Positions 13,942-24,234 of a stretch of DNA of 48,013 nt are shown here, one piece after another. Source of the DNA: Nocardia sp. NRRL S-836 (GTDB lineage Bacteria; Actinomycetota; Actinomycetes; Mycobacteriales; Pseudonocardiaceae); the NCBI RefSeq assembly GCF_001279525.1, contig NZ_LGDY01000131.1:1-48013 (forward strand), given 5' to 3'. The notes under the pieces were generated by a model. It saw only the letters and a list, made by a program, of their open reading frames with translations, had not been told where the DNA came from and made no database searches. Both the position numbers and the translations under genes were made by a program. The first letter of the stretch is position 1; every line of letters begins with the position of its first letter.

Positions 13942-15530
13942 AGATCAGGGGTGTGACCGTCTCCGCGTGGGCACCCCTGCGCCGCAGCGCCTTCCGGGCC
14001 CTGTGGCTCGCCCAGTTCGCCAGCAACATCGGAACGTGGGCGCAGACCGTCGGCGCCCAGTGGCTCATGGGCGACCTGGGCGGCACCGCCCTGCAGGTCG
14101 CGCTCGTGCAGACGGCCACGACCCTGCCGGTGTTCCTGCTGGTGGTGCCGTCGGGGGCGCTCGGTGACATCCTCGACCGCCGCCACGTCCTGATAGCCGG
14201 TCAGGCGCTCATGCTGGCCGGGGCAGCGGGACTCATGCTGCTGGCCGGCACCGGCCGGGCGACCCCGTCGAGCCTGCTCGCGCTGCTCGCCCTGATGGCG
14301 ATGGGCCAGGCGTTGTCGATGCCGTCGTTCCAGGCGATCCAGCCGGAGCTGGTCAGTCGCGAGGAGATTCCACAGGCCGCGTTGCTCAACGGCGTCAACA
14401 TGAACGTCGGCCGCGCCATCGGGCCCGCGCTCGGCGGGTTGCTGATCGCGGTGGCCGGGTCGGAGGCGACGTTCGCGTTCAACACCGTGTCGTTCCTCGG
14501 CGTGCTGATCGTGCTGGGGCGGTGGCGGCGGCCGTCGGACCACCGTCCACTCGGGACCGAGCACATCGCGACGGCGGTGCGGTCCGGTGCGCGGTACGTG
14601 GCCAGCTCGCCGTTGTTCCGGCGGGTGCTCACGAGGTTGCTGCTGTTCATCGTGTTCGGCAGCGGGTTGTGGGCGTTGCTGCCGGCCATCGCGCGTGGAC
14701 CGTTGCAGCTCGACGCCAGCGGCTACGGCGTGCTGCTCGGCAGCGTCGGCGCGGGGGCGATCGGCGGGGCGTTCGTGGTGCCGAAGCTGTTGCAGCGCAT
14801 GAGCAAGAACAGCATGGTGCTGGGTGCGACGGTGCTCTACGCGCTGGCCACCACCACCTCGGTGCTCACCGCGAACTTCGCGGTGGTCGTCGTCGCGATG
14901 CTGCTGACCGGCGCCTGCTGGATCGCCACGCTGTCCACGTTCAACGCCAGCGCGCAGGTCCTGCTGCCCGCCTGGACCAGGGCCCGCGCGCTCGCCTACT
15001 ACCAGCTCATCCTCATGGGTGGCCAGGCGCTCGGTGCGGTCGTGTGGGGCGTGATCGCCGACGCGTACGGCCTGCGGACGGCCATGATCGTGCCCGCCGC
15101 CGCGATGGCCGTGCTGGCCCTCGCCGCCACGCGCTGGTGGCCGCTCATCGACCGGCCGCTCGACGTCACCCCCGCCACCTACTGGGACGAGCCGCCGCAG
15201 CACGACGACAGCGACGCCGGACCGGTGCTGGTCACCGTCGAGTGGCCGGTCGCGCCGGAGAACCACGAGCGGTTCATCGACGCGATGCAGCGCGTCGGCA
15301 GGGCGCGGCGCCGGACCGGGGCGACGATGTGGGGGTTGTTCCGCGACACCGAGCGGCCGGACACGTTCCTGGAGACCTTCACCATCGCGACCTGGCAGGA
15401 GCACCTGCGCCAGCACCTGGAACGCGGCACGGTCGTGGACCGGCAGAACCAGGAGGTGGCGCGCGAGCTGGCCAAGGAGCCACCGATCGTGCGGCACCTG
15501 GTGTTCGCGCAGCCCACCAAACCCGACTAG
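13938..15530 (+). CDS. MFS exporter (EntS-like MFS_3) with C-terminal ABM-like domain
   Basis: 530 aa from GTG 13938 (overlapping the previous stop); GTG 13953 is an alternative. Residues about 10-415 contain about 12 membrane helices with the MFS loop motif GALGDILDRRH and belong to the transmembrane secretion effector (MFS_3/EntS) group. Residues about 425-520 form a soluble domain (GPVLVTVEWPVAPENHERFIDAM, then ETFTIATWQEHLRQHLERGT) resembling antibiotic-biosynthesis-monooxygenase ferredoxin-like folds, as reported for many MFS_3 proteins. It is translationally coupled to the molybdoenzyme. The cargo is unknown. Confidence 0.85.
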   Translation: MKIRGVTVSAWAPLRRSAFRALWLAQFASNIGTWAQTVGAQWLMGDLGGTALQVALVQTATTLPVFLLVVPSGALGDILDRRHVLIAGQALMLAGAAGLMLLAGTGRATPSSLLALLALMAMGQALSMPSFQAIQPELVSREEIPQAALLNGVNMNVGRAIGPALGGLLIAVAGSEATFAFNTVSFLGVLIVLGRWRRPSDHRPLGTEHIATAVRSGARYVASSPLFRRVLTRLLLFIVFGSGLWALLPAIARGPLQLDASGYGVLLGSVGAGAIGGAFVVPKLLQRMSKNSMVLGATVLYALATTTSVLTANFAVVVVAMLLTGACWIATLSTFNASAQVLLPAWTRARALAYYQLILMGGQALGAVVWGVIADAYGLRTAMIVPAAAMAVLALAATRWWPLIDRPLDVTPATYWDEPPQHDDSDAGPVLVTVEWPVAPENHERFIDAMQRVGRARRRTGATMWGLFRDTERPDTFLETFTIATWQEHLRQHLERGTVVDRQNQEVARELAKEPPIVRHLVFAQPTKPD

Positions 15531-15626
15531 CTTTCCATAGCAGCGAGCTATGCCGGGTAGGGATGCTCGCGCGGCCGTGGCCGGTGTGACGCTTTCGGAC
15601 ACCTCACACCCCTGCGGAGGACACCG

Positions 15627-16958
15627 ATGCGATTAGCTGCCCTCGTTCTGGCCCTCATCGCCACCCTGCTCGTCCCGGCACCGGCACAAGCCGCCCCGGC
15701 CGACGGTCACGGGCCACTCCTGCCACCCGAGATCGCCAGGACCCTGCACCACAGCCCGCAGACCACGTTCCACACGGCGACCGCCGTCGACTACCCGGCC
15801 GAGCTGCGCGAGCTGACCAGGGTGCTCGACAACTACACCGCCGCCGACGACGCGACCGTGCACGCCGGGATGGTGATGCTCTACTACGGCCACGGCGACG
15901 CGGCGTTCGTGCCCGCGGTGCAGGCCTACCCGGAGGTCCTGCGGGCGTTGCACCGGTTCGTGGTGTGGCACACGGACTTCTTCGGCACCGACCGCGCCTA
16001 CCTCACCCAGAACGCGACCCGCGAGCTCGGCCGGTTCCTGCGGCACGGCGTCCTGCAGCCGACGGTGCGGCCGCTGCTGGCCGACCTGGCGGCACGCGGT
16101 GACGTCGTCGGCCGGCTCGCGCCGATGTGGGTGGGCGTCGCGGAGATGGTCGACTGGTACGACAAGGCCAACTGCGGCCGCTACGGCACCTGCGACTTCA
16201 GGGCCAAGATCGACCGCCGCGTGCTGACCGTCAGGTACACGTGCAGCACCACGCTCAAGATCCGCGCCCAGCAGATGACCGCCACCGAGCTGCGGCAGAC
16301 CTGCGCCAGCCTCGCCGGGCAGGACGCCGTGTTCCACCGCGTGGTCCGCGACCCCGGCCCGGTCGCCGGTGACCGGAACACCTCGCTGGAGGTCGTCGTC
16401 TTCAACACCGCCGGCGACTACCGGACCTACGCCGGGGTGCTGTTCGACATCGACACCAACAACGGCGGCATGTACCTGGAGGGCGACCCGGCGGCGAACC
16501 AGGCGCGGTTCATCGCGCACGAGGCCGACTGGCTGCCGACGTTCGCCATCTGGAACCTCAACCACGAGTACACCCACTACCTCGACGGCCGGTTCGACAT
16601 GTACGGCGACTTCACCGAGAACATGCGCACGCCCACGGTGTGGTGGATCGAGGGGTTCGCCGAGTACCTGTCGTACACCTACCGCGGCGAGGTCTACGGC
16701 GACGCGATCGCCGAGGCCAAGAACCAGACGTACGCGTTGAGCGCGCTCTTCGACACGACGTACGACCACGACACCAAGCGCGTCTACAACTGGGGTTATC
16801 TCGCGGTCCGCTACCTGGCCGAGAGGCACCCCGCCGACGTCCAGGCGGTGCTCGCGGACTACCGCGCGGGCGACTGGGCCGGTGCGCGCGACCACCTGAC
16901 GCGCGTGATCGGCACCCGGTACGACAGCGACTGGTACGGCTGGCTCAGCTCGCTGTGA
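15627..16958 (+). CDS. Secreted M9 family collagenase-like metalloprotease
   Basis: 443 aa with GGAGG upstream of ATG 15627. Residues 1-22 are a Sec signal peptide (hydrophobic core, cleavage near AQA-AP). The catalytic zinc motif HEYTH is at residues 313-317, and the third-ligand and support region WWIEGFAEYLS has Glu342 and Glu346, as in clostridial/Vibrio M9 collagenases. The preceding segment FNTAGDYRTYAGVLF...GGMYLEGDP is typical of the M9 catalytic core. No PKD or collagen-binding domains follow, so this is a short single-unit enzyme. Its 3' end overlaps the convergent LysR gene by 14 bp. Confidence 0.9.
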   Translation: MRLAALVLALIATLLVPAPAQAAPADGHGPLLPPEIARTLHHSPQTTFHTATAVDYPAELRELTRVLDNYTAADDATVHAGMVMLYYGHGDAAFVPAVQAYPEVLRALHRFVVWHTDFFGTDRAYLTQNATRELGRFLRHGVLQPTVRPLLADLAARGDVVGRLAPMWVGVAEMVDWYDKANCGRYGTCDFRAKIDRRVLTVRYTCSTTLKIRAQQMTATELRQTCASLAGQDAVFHRVVRDPGPVAGDRNTSLEVVVFNTAGDYRTYAGVLFDIDTNNGGMYLEGDPAANQARFIAHEADWLPTFAIWNLNHEYTHYLDGRFDMYGDFTENMRTPTVWWIEGFAEYLSYTYRGEVYGDAIAEAKNQTYALSALFDTTYDHDTKRVYNWGYLAVRYLAERHPADVQAVLADYRAGDWAGARDHLTRVIGTRYDSDWYGWLSSL

Positions 16959-17886
16959 AGGCCGCGCCGCGCTCCTCCCACCACGGCCGGAACGCCGGGC
17001 TGGCCAGCGCGGCGGCGGCGTAGGCCGCGAGCACGTCGGTGAACATGCGGCTGGCCTGGTCCCAGGTCAGCCGCTCCCGCCGCCAGCAGAACACCAGCCG
17101 CATCCGCATCGGCGCCCCCGCCAGCGGCCGCACCGCCACCCCCGGCCCGCCCTGCGACGTCGGCTCGACCAGCTGCACCGCCTTGCCCGCCGCGATCAGC
17201 TGCCGTCCGGCACCGCTGGGCACCTCGAACCGGATCCGCGGCACGAACCCCGCCGCCCGGCACGCCGCCCGCAGTGCCGTGAGCGACCCGTCCTCGGCAC
17301 CGGGCGGCCCCACCCACGCCTCACCGGCCAGGTCCGACAGCGACACCTCCGGCCTTTCGGCCAACGGATGCGAAGCAGGCAGTGCGATGTGCACGGGCAC
17401 CCACGGCACCACGACCCGTTGTGCCACCCCGCGCGGCAACCCCAGGTCACCGTCCTCGTCCACGGCGATCACGGCCGCGTCCAGGTGCCCGTTGGCCAAC
17501 GCCAGCGCAAGGCCCGTGGACGACGGGTCGACGTACAGCGTGACGTCCTCCAACGCCTCCTCAAGCCGGGTGAACAACGCCGTCACGCACTCCATGTGCA
17601 CCGACCCGAACCGCACCGGCCCGCCCCGGCCGGCCACGGACGCCCCGAACGCGTCCAGCTCGACCAGCAGCAACCGCGCGCGCTGGAGCACCTGCGCACC
17701 CAGCGGCGTGGGTTCCGCACCGGCCCGGCCGCGGTCGAACAACCGGCCGCCGACCAGGCGTTCGACCCGCTGCAGCAGCGTCGTGAGCGAGGGCTGGGAG
17801 ATGCCGAGCTGGGTCGCCGCGCGCGACAGGCTGCCGGCGTCACCGATCGCGCAGATGGCGCGCAGGTGGCGGATCTCCAGTTCCAT
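16945..17886 (-). CDS. LysR-family transcriptional regulator
   Basis: 313 aa from ATG 17886. An N-terminal winged HTH lies at residues 1-60 (LRAICAIGDAGSLSRAATQLGISQPSLTTLLQRVE), followed by an effector domain of periplasmic-binding-protein type from about residue 90. Divergent from the aminopeptidase P gene and convergent with the collagenase. The control region between the divergent genes holds a T-N11-A dyad over the lysR start codon, suggesting autoregulation and control of the aminopeptidase gene. Confidence 0.9.
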   Translation of the reverse strand: MELEIRHLRAICAIGDAGSLSRAATQLGISQPSLTTLLQRVERLVGGRLFDRGRAGAEPTPLGAQVLQRARLLLVELDAFGASVAGRGGPVRFGSVHMECVTALFTRLEEALEDVTLYVDPSSTGLALALANGHLDAAVIAVDEDGDLGLPRGVAQRVVVPWVPVHIALPASHPLAERPEVSLSDLAGEAWVGPPGAEDGSLTALRAACRAAGFVPRIRFEVPSGAGRQLIAAGKAVQLVEPTSQGGPGVAVRPLAGAPMRMRLVFCWRRERLTWDQASRMFTDVLAAYAAAALASPAFRPWWEERGAAFTAS

Positions 17887-17899
17887 AGGACGAGGCTAT
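17885..17899. promoter_or_regulatory. LysR-type T-N11-A dyad
   Basis: ATAGGACGAGGCTAT has complementary ATAG/CTAT ends with a T-N11-A spacing, the usual LysR recognition form. It overlaps the lysR start codon and sits about 75 bp before the aminopeptidase start. Confidence 0.5.
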
Positions 17900-17972
17900 C
17901 CCCAACCTGGATGGGCGCACGCCCTCCGTTCGACGGAGGCTGGTGGGTAAAACGACCCGGAGAGGACCAGAA

Positions 17973-19370
17973 TTGGCCCGCACACGCCGCGACATGGCGA
18001 AACTGGTGGACGCGGACGGTTTCCGCACCTACATCCGCGACGGCTGGGGCGAGTGGGACAACCCCATCAGCCTCCCGCAGGGCGCGAAGGAGGCGGCCGC
18101 CGCTCATCGGGCCAGGCTCGCCGCCCAGTTCCCCGGCCGGCGCATCGCCCTCGCCGCCGGACGGGCGCACGTCCGCTCGAACGACACGTTCCACGAGTTC
18201 CGCGCGGACAGCGACTTCGTGTGGCTGACCGGCTGCCAGGCCGAGGGCGCGGTCGTCGTGATCGAGGACGGTGACGCCACGCTGTTCGTGCCGACGCCGT
18301 CCGAGGCGCACACGGTCGACTTCTTCGGTGACGCCGACCGCAGCCCGTTCTGGATCGGCGCGGCGGCCGGGCCGAAGCAGTGGACCGAGGCGCTCGACCT
18401 CACCACCCGCCCGATCGAGGACCTCGCGCACGCGCTCAAGGGCCGCCACCCCGAGACGCTGACCGCCAAGGGCGTCGACCCGCTGCTCGACTCGTTGACC
18501 GGCTCGCACAGCGACGAGCTGCGGACCGTGCTGTCCGAGCTGCGCCGGATCAAGGACGACTGGGAGATCGGTCAGCTCCGCCAGGCCGTCGACGCCACGG
18601 TGAAGGGCTTCCTCGACGTCGCCGCCGAGCTCGGCCAGGCCGTGCGCGGCGGGGGAGAGCGGTGGCTTCAGGGCACGTTCGACCGTCGCGCGCGCACGGA
18701 GGGCAACGGCCCCGGATACACCTCCATCGTCGCGTCCGGTCCGCACGCCCCGGTGCTGCACTGGACCCGGTGCGACGGCCAGGTGAACGAGGCCGACCTG
18801 CTGCTGCTCGACGCCGGTGTGGAGACCAGGACCCTTTACACCGCCGACGTCACCCGCACCCTCCCGGTCGGCGGCGAGTTCAGCGCGGCCCAGCGCCAGG
18901 TGTACGACCTGGTGCTGAGGTCGCACGTCGCCGCGCTCGCGGAAGTCAAGCCGGGCAACGACTACAGCGCCTTCCACCACACCGCCATGCGCGTGCTCGC
19001 CGAGGGCCTGCACGACTGGGGCCTGCTGCCGGTCAGCGTCGACAAGGCGCTCGACCCGAGCGGCCAGCACCACCGCCGCTACATCGTCTGCGGCACCGGC
19101 CACTTCCTCGGCCTGGACGTGCACGACTGCGCCGACGCCCGCCAGGAGACCTACCAGCAGGGCATCCTCGAACGCGGCATGGCGCTCACCGTCGAGCCGG
19201 GCCTGTACTTCCACCCCAACGACGAGACGCTGCCGCCGGAGCTGCGCGGCATCGGCGTGCGCCTGGAGGACGACCTGGTCGTCACCGGCGACGGCGCCGA
19301 GGTCCTGTCGGACGCGCTGCCGATCGACGCCGACGAGATCGCCGCCTGGGTGAGCAGGAACCGCTCCTAG
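17973..19370 (+). CDS. Aminopeptidase P family (M24) metallopeptidase
   Basis: 465 aa from TTG 17973, chosen because GGAGAGG lies 7 nt upstream. GTG 17943 would add 10 residues and ATG 17994 is also possible. Hydrolyses Xaa-Pro bonds at peptide N-termini, in the cytosol. The N-terminal half is the creatinase-like domain ([18 protein letters not shown]). The C-terminal pita-bread domain holds five metal ligands: Asp280 (DAGVET), Asp292 (DVTRT), His377 ([10 protein letters not shown]), Glu408 (VEPGLY) and Glu432 (RLEDD), plus conserved His384. Full length for Xaa-Pro aminopeptidases. Convergent with glpK1, whose stop overlaps the end of this gene by 4 bp. Confidence 0.9.
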   Translation: MARTRRDMAKLVDADGFRTYIRDGWGEWDNPISLPQGAKEAAAAHRARLAAQFPGRRIALAAGRAHVRSNDTFHEFRADSDFVWLTGCQAEGAVVVIEDGDATLFVPTPSEAHTVDFFGDADRSPFWIGAAAGPKQWTEALDLTTRPIEDLAHALKGRHPETLTAKGVDPLLDSLTGSHSDELRTVLSELRRIKDDWEIGQLRQAVDATVKGFLDVAAELGQAVRGGGERWLQGTFDRRARTEGNGPGYTSIVASGPHAPVLHWTRCDGQVNEADLLLLDAGVETRTLYTADVTRTLPVGGEFSAAQRQVYDLVLRSHVAALAEVKPGNDYSAFHHTAMRVLAEGLHDWGLLPVSVDKALDPSGQHHRRYIVCGTGHFLGLDVHDCADARQETYQQGILERGMALTVEPGLYFHPNDETLPPELRGIGVRLEDDLVVTGDGAEVLSDALPIDADEIAAWVSRNRS

Positions 19371-20875
19371 GTGGACGGACTGGAGCGGGCCCACGCGAAC
19401 GTGAGCTCCACGGCCCGCTTCCAGTTCGCGTACTCGTCCTCCCGGTGCCGGGCGTCCATCACCGGGTTCCACCGCGCGGCCAGGTGCCAGTTGCGGCGCA
19501 AGCCCTCCAGGTCGGGCCAGTAGCCCGCGGCCAGACCGGCGGCGTAGGCGGCGCCGAGCGACACGGTCTCCGCCACCAGCGGCCGTTGCACCGGGATGTC
19601 CAGCACGTCGGAGATGAACTGCATCAGCAGGTGGTCGGCGGTCATCCCGCCGTCCACCTTCAGCACCGGCGTGGGCTCGCCCAGGTCGGCGTTCATCGCG
19701 TCCACGACCTCGCGCGTCTGCCAGCCGGTCGCCTCCAGCACCGCTCGCGCGAGGTGCCCCTTGTTGATGTACGACGTCAGCCCCACCACGATCCCGCGCG
19801 CCTGGGCGAGCCAGTGCGGCGCGAACAGCCCGGAGAACGCCGGCACGATGTAGCAGCCGCCGTTGTCCTTCACCGTGCGCGCCAGCGTCTCGATCTCCGG
19901 CGCCGAGTGGATCAGCCCTAGGTTGTCGCGGAACCACTGCACCAGCGACCCCGCGACCGCGATCGAGCCTTCCAGCGCGTACGTCGGCTCGCGGCCGATC
20001 TGGTAGCCGATCGTCGTCAGCAGCCCGTGCTTCGACCGCACCAGCTCGTTGCCGGTGTTCATCAACAGGAACCCGCCGGTGCCGTAGGTGCCCTTGATCG
20101 AGCCCTTCTCGAAGCAGGTCTGCCCGAACAGCGCCGCGTGCTGGTCGCCCAGCGCCGCCGTGATCGGGATGCCCGGCACGACCCGCGTGGTGCGGCCCTC
20201 GATCTCCGACGACGGCCGGATCTCCGGCAGCATCGCCGCGGGCACCCCGAAGAACTCCAGCAGCATCGGGTCCCACTGCCGGGTGCTGAGGTTCATCAGC
20301 ATCGTCCGCGACGCGTTGGTCACGTCGGTGACGTGCAGACCGCCGTTCACGCCGCCGGTGAGGTTCCAGATCAGCCAGGTGTCCATCGTCCCGAACAGCA
20401 CGTCACCGCGCGTCGCCCGCTCGCGCACGCCCGGAACGTTGTCCAGCAGCCAGCGCAGCGACGGCGCCGAGAAGTAGGTCGCGAGCGGCAGGCCGCAGCG
20501 TTCGCGGACCTCCTCGATTCCCGGCTGCTTGCCCAGGGCGGCAACGAGGTCCTCGGTCCGGATGTCCTCCCACACGATCGCGCGCCCGACCGGGACACCG
20601 GTGTGCCGGTCCCACGCCACGAACGTCTCGCGCTGGTTCGTGATGCCCAGCGCCACGACCTGGTCGGCGGTGATCCCGGCCTGCCGCAACGCCTGCGGCA
20701 TGATCCGGTCGACGTTGCGCCAGATCTCCACGGCGTCCTGCTCCACCCAGCCCGGCCGCGGGTGGTACTGGCGGTGTTCGCGCTGGGCGACCGCGACCAG
20801 CCGGGCGTTCTGGTCGAACACGATGCACCGCGTCGACGTGGTGCCCTGGTCGATCGCCATCACGAAGCGTTGCAC
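19367..20875 (-). CDS. glpK: Glycerol kinase, first paralogue, in operon with gylR
   Basis: 502 aa from GTG 20875 (GAGAGG 6 nt upstream), full length for glycerol kinases. Phosphorylates glycerol to sn-glycerol 3-phosphate. FGGY features: N-terminal [10 protein letters not shown] phosphate loop, [28 protein letters not shown], and C-terminal [15 protein letters not shown] with [13 protein letters not shown]. It lies 10 bp after gylR on the same strand. It is about 60% similar to the second copy at 22683 by eye and clearly a separate lineage rather than a fresh duplicate. Why two kinases are kept is not evident. Confidence 0.93.
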   Translation of the reverse strand: MQRFVMAIDQGTTSTRCIVFDQNARLVAVAQREHRQYHPRPGWVEQDAVEIWRNVDRIMPQALRQAGITADQVVALGITNQRETFVAWDRHTGVPVGRAIVWEDIRTEDLVAALGKQPGIEEVRERCGLPLATYFSAPSLRWLLDNVPGVRERATRGDVLFGTMDTWLIWNLTGGVNGGLHVTDVTNASRTMLMNLSTRQWDPMLLEFFGVPAAMLPEIRPSSEIEGRTTRVVPGIPITAALGDQHAALFGQTCFEKGSIKGTYGTGGFLLMNTGNELVRSKHGLLTTIGYQIGREPTYALEGSIAVAGSLVQWFRDNLGLIHSAPEIETLARTVKDNGGCYIVPAFSGLFAPHWLAQARGIVVGLTSYINKGHLARAVLEATGWQTREVVDAMNADLGEPTPVLKVDGGMTADHLLMQFISDVLDIPVQRPLVAETVSLGAAYAAGLAAGYWPDLEGLRRNWHLAARWNPVMDARHREDEYANWKRAVELTFAWARSSPST

Positions 20876-20885
20876 GCCAAGCCTC

Positions 20886-21650
20886 TCAGTTCTCGTCGAC
20901 CAGTGACGTGGTGACCGCTTCCGCCGCCTGCACGACCTGGCGCACCAGCGTCGCGCGCGGCCGCCCGGTGGAGTCGCACAGCCGGTCCGCCGCGCCGGAG
21001 ACACCGATCGCGCCCACGACGAGCCCGCCGGGAATGCGGATGGGCGCGGCGATGCTCGCCTCACCGGGCATGTACTCCTCGGCCTCACCGGCCCAGCCCT
21101 GCGAACGCACCTCGGTCAGCACCCGCTCCAGCGCCTGGGCGCGCGTGATCGTGCGGCGGGTCAAGGACGTCAGCTCCCGCTTGCGCGCCGCCGCGGACAG
21201 GTCCGGGTCGTAGGCGAGCAGCACCTTGCCCAGCGCGGTCGCGTGCAACGGCAGCATCGCGCCGATCCCGAGGGTCTGCACGGAGTCGTCGGGCCGGAAC
21301 ACGTGGTGCACGACGAGCACGGCGCCGTCGTGGTGCATGCCGATCCGCACCTCCTGGCCCGACCGCGCGGCGAGCGTGTCGGCCCAGTTGATCGATCGGG
21401 AACGCAGCTCGTTCGCGTCGAGGTAGCTGGTGCCCAGGTGCAGCAGGGCGGCGCCGAGCCGGTAGCGGCCGGTCGCGGAGTCCTGCTCGACGAACTCGAC
21501 ACGTTGCAGCGTGCGGAGAATCCCGTGCGCGGTGCCGCGGGCGAGACCGAGCGAGTCGGCTATCTCCGTGAGACCGTGGTGGCCTGACCCACGCGCGAGA
21601 AGCCGCAGCACGGCTGCGGCGCGTTCGATCGACTGGATGGGTCCCGGCAC
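20886..21650 (-). CDS. gylR: GylR-like IclR-family regulator of glycerol genes
   Basis: 254 aa from GTG 21650, which gives the length and start context of Streptomyces GylR (..IQSIERAA). A GTG at 21695 would add 15 residues but overlaps a candidate operator. N-terminal winged HTH at residues 5-70 ([23 protein letters not shown]), then the IclR effector domain ([38 protein letters not shown]). Closest recognisable relative is GylR, repressor of the glycerol operon responding to glycerol 3-phosphate. Divergent from glpF-glpK-glpD. Confidence 0.85.
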   Translation of the reverse strand: MPGPIQSIERAAAVLRLLARGSGHHGLTEIADSLGLARGTAHGILRTLQRVEFVEQDSATGRYRLGAALLHLGTSYLDANELRSRSINWADTLAARSGQEVRIGMHHDGAVLVVHHVFRPDDSVQTLGIGAMLPLHATALGKVLLAYDPDLSAAARKRELTSLTRRTITRAQALERVLTEVRSQGWAGEAEEYMPGEASIAAPIRIPGGLVVGAIGVSGAADRLCDSTGRPRATLVRQVVQAAEAVTTSLVDEN

Positions 21651-21675
21651 GCGTGAAACGTAATTCAGACGACCC

Positions 21676-21694
21676 GTGTCGGCAATGTCGAACA
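21676..21694. promoter_or_regulatory. Candidate GylR operator, gylR-proximal
   Basis: GTGTCGGCAATGTCGAACA. It matches the copy at 21784 at 17 of 19 positions in the same orientation and lies just upstream of the preferred gylR start, consistent with autoregulation. The region 21651-21893 otherwise holds only the second copy and the palindrome at 21751. Confidence 0.55.
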
Positions 21695-21750
21695 CCTACG
21701 GCGTCCGTCACGCCTGGAAACGAGCCTGAAACGCGTTGTCTGCGCGCTGC

Positions 21751-21766
21751 GTGACCGGCCGGTCAC
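21751..21766. promoter_or_regulatory. Perfect 16-bp palindrome between gylR and glpF
   Basis: GTGACCGGCCGGTCAC is a perfect inverted repeat midway between the divergent transcription units and between the two GylR-type boxes. Its N8 spacing does not fit the CRP consensus. It may bind a second regulator. Confidence 0.4.
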
Positions 21767-21783
21767 ACGTTCGGGGGCCGTGG

Positions 21784-21802
21784 GTGTCGACATTGTCGAA
21801 CA
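21784..21802. promoter_or_regulatory. Candidate GylR operator, glpF-proximal
   Basis: GTGTCGACATTGTCGAACA, containing the self-palindrome TGTCGACA, 91 bp upstream of the glpF start. Repeats the box at 21676-21694 with two differences. Confidence 0.55.
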
Positions 21803-21893
21803 GCGTCCGTTGAGCAGGCGTGACGCCGGTCATTACGTTCCGCGTCAATCACCACGGGGTGATCAGCCGTTCAAGGACGAATGGGAGGCCAGC

Positions 21894-22649
21894 GTGGGTC
21901 TCGGGACAGTGTTCCTCAGCGAGTTGCTCGGTACGGGCATCTTGCTGTTGCTGGGTGCGGGTGTGGTGGCCAACGTGCTGCTCACCAAGTCGAAGGGGTT
22001 CGACGGCGGCTGGCTGTTGATCAACTTCGGGTGGGGTCTCGCGGTCTTCGCCGGTGTGTACATCGCCTACAAGTCGGGTGCGCACCTCAACCCCGCCGTG
22101 ACGGTGGGCATCCTCACCAGCGGTGCGTCCGAGTTCGCACCCGGTGTGCCGGTCACCGCGGGCTCGACGCTCGTCTACTTCGCCGGCGAGATCCTCGGTG
22201 CGTTCCTCGGTGCCGTCCTCGCGTGGCTCGCGTACAAGCCGCACTTCGACGAGACGCCCGACGAGGGCCTCAAGCTCGCCGTCTTCTCCACCGGCCCGGC
22301 CATCCGCAGCTACGCGTGGAACCTGGTCTGCGAGATCATCGGCACGTTCGTGCTGGTCTTCGTGGTCCTCGCCCTCGGCAAGACCCCGACGCAGCTCGGC
22401 CCGCTGGCCGTCGCGATGCTGGTCGTCGGCATCGGCGCCTCCCTCGGCGGCCCGACCGGCTACGCGATCAACCCGGCGCGTGACCTCGGCCCGCGCATCG
22501 CGCACGCCATCCTGCCGCTGTCTTACAAGGGCACTGATGGCGAAGCAGTGGGCAAGAAGGACTCCGACTGGAGCTACGCGTGGGTGCCGGTCGTCGGACC
22601 GCTCCTCGGTGGCGCCCTCGCCGGTGTCGTGTCCGCTCTCGCGTTCTGA
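21894..22649 (+). CDS. glpF: Glycerol facilitator (MIP/aquaporin family)
   Basis: 251 aa from GTG 21894 (GGGAGG 5 nt upstream); longer upstream frames would run through the operator. Six membrane helices with the two NPA boxes at residues 66-68 (HLNPAVT) and 193-195 (INPARD). Asp197 after the second NPAR is the residue typical of glycerol-conducting rather than water-only channels. First gene of glpF-glpK-glpD; imports glycerol by facilitated diffusion for the kinase encoded 33 bp downstream. Confidence 0.92.
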   Translation: MGLGTVFLSELLGTGILLLLGAGVVANVLLTKSKGFDGGWLLINFGWGLAVFAGVYIAYKSGAHLNPAVTVGILTSGASEFAPGVPVTAGSTLVYFAGEILGAFLGAVLAWLAYKPHFDETPDEGLKLAVFSTGPAIRSYAWNLVCEIIGTFVLVFVVLALGKTPTQLGPLAVAMLVVGIGASLGGPTGYAINPARDLGPRIAHAILPLSYKGTDGEAVGKKDSDWSYAWVPVVGPLLGGALAGVVSALAF

Positions 22650-22682
22650 CCGTGTTCTGACCATCCCGAAAGGACAGTTTCG

Positions 22683-24200
22683 ATGACGCAGTACGTCCTC
22701 GCCGTCGACCAGGGCACGACCAGCACCAGGGCGATCATCTTCGACCACAGCGGCTCCATCGTCTCCGTGGGTCAGAAGGAGCACGAGCAGATCTTCCCGC
22801 GGGCCGGCTGGGTCGAGCACAACGCGGTCGAGATCTCCGAGAACACCCGGTTCGTGATCGGCCAGGCGCTCTCGGCCGCCGACCTCAACACCGGCGACAT
22901 CGCCGCGGTGGGCATCACCAACCAGCGCGAGACCGCCGTGGTGTGGGACAAGAACACCGGCGAGCCGGTCTACAACGCGATCGTCTGGCAGGACACCCGC
23001 ACGCAGGCCATCGTCGACGAGCTCGGCGCGCTCGGCGGCGGCGGCGACCGGTACAAGGCCAAGGTCGGCCTGCCGCTCGCGACCTACTTCTCCGGCCCGA
23101 AGATCCGCTGGATCCTCGACAACGTCGAGGGCGCCCGCGAGCGTGCCGAGGCCGGCGACCTGCTGTTCGGCAACACCGACACGTGGACGCTGTGGAACCT
23201 CACCGGCGGCCCGCACGGCGGTGTGCACGCCACGGACGTGACCAACGCGTCGCGCACCATGCTGATGGACCTCGACACGCTGCAGTGGGACGCCACGATC
23301 GCCGAGGAGATGGGCATCCCGCTGTCCATGCTGCCGGAGATCCGGTCCTCTTCGGAGGTCTACGGCCACGGCGGTCCCGGCGGGATCCTCAAGGGCGTGC
23401 CGATCGCGGGCATCCTCGGCGACCAGCAGGCGGCCACGTTCGGCCAGGCCTGCTACGAGCCGGGCACCGCGAAGAACACCTACGGCACCGGCAACTTCAT
23501 GCTCCTCAACACGGGCACGGAGAAGGTCGCGTCGAAGAACGGCCTGCTCACCACGGTCTGCTACAAGATCGGCGACGAGGCCCCGGTCTACGCGCTCGAA
23601 GGCTCGATCGCGGTCACCGGCTCGCTGGTGCAGTGGCTGCGCGACAACCTCGGCATCATCGGCTCGGCGCCGGAGATCGAGACGCTGGCCGCCTCGGTCG
23701 AGGACAACGGTGGCGCGTACTTCGTGCCCGCGTTCTCCGGCCTGTTCGCGCCGTACTGGCGGTCCGACGCCCGTGGCGCGGTCATCGGCCTGACGCGGTT
23801 CGTCAACAAGGGCCACATCGCCCGCGCCGTGCTGGAGGCGACCGCCTTCCAGACCCGCGAGGTGCTCGACGCGATGAACGCCGACTCCGGCGTCCCGCTG
23901 ACCGAGCTGAAGGTCGACGGCGGCATGGTGGCCAACGAGCTGCTCATGCAGTTCCAGGCCGACGTGCTGGACGTGCCGGTGATCCGGCCGGTCGTCGCGG
24001 AGACCACCGCACTCGGCGCCGCCTACGCGGCGGGCCTCGCGGTCGGCTACTGGTCGTCCCTGGACGAACTGCGCGCGAACTGGTCCGAGGACAAGCGCTG
24101 GACGCCCGCGATGGAGGGCGACGAGCGCGAGCGCCAGTACCGCAACTGGAAGAAGGCCGTCACCAAGTCGTTCGACTGGGTCGACGCCGACGTCCGCTGA
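22683..24200 (+). CDS. glpK: Glycerol kinase, second paralogue
   Basis: 505 aa with AAAGGA upstream of ATG 22683. Complete FGGY kinase: [10 protein letters not shown] loop, [46 protein letters not shown]. Embedded in the classical facilitator-kinase-dehydrogenase operon, so this is presumably the main catabolic glycerol kinase, trapping glycerol as glycerol 3-phosphate. It shares the fold but not close identity with the copy at 19367. Confidence 0.95.
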   Translation: MTQYVLAVDQGTTSTRAIIFDHSGSIVSVGQKEHEQIFPRAGWVEHNAVEISENTRFVIGQALSAADLNTGDIAAVGITNQRETAVVWDKNTGEPVYNAIVWQDTRTQAIVDELGALGGGGDRYKAKVGLPLATYFSGPKIRWILDNVEGARERAEAGDLLFGNTDTWTLWNLTGGPHGGVHATDVTNASRTMLMDLDTLQWDATIAEEMGIPLSMLPEIRSSSEVYGHGGPGGILKGVPIAGILGDQQAATFGQACYEPGTAKNTYGTGNFMLLNTGTEKVASKNGLLTTVCYKIGDEAPVYALEGSIAVTGSLVQWLRDNLGIIGSAPEIETLAASVEDNGGAYFVPAFSGLFAPYWRSDARGAVIGLTRFVNKGHIARAVLEATAFQTREVLDAMNADSGVPLTELKVDGGMVANELLMQFQADVLDVPVIRPVVAETTALGAAYAAGLAVGYWSSLDELRANWSEDKRWTPAMEGDERERQYRNWKKAVTKSFDWVDADVR

Positions 24201-24234
24201 TCATCTGCGCTGATCATCTGCTGAGGAGCTGAAG

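Noticed and set aside
15536..15552. CATAGC/GCTATG hairpin after the MFS gene as a terminator
   Set aside because: Only a 6-bp weak stem without a U-tract; too little to call.
17583..20276. Minus-strand 897-aa open frame across lysR, the peptidase and glpK1
   Set aside because: Shadow frame covering three well-supported genes on both strands.
21849..23816. Minus-strand 655-aa frame opposite glpF and glpK2
   Set aside because: Antisense to two recognised enzymes; Arg/Asp/Val-rich shadow composition.
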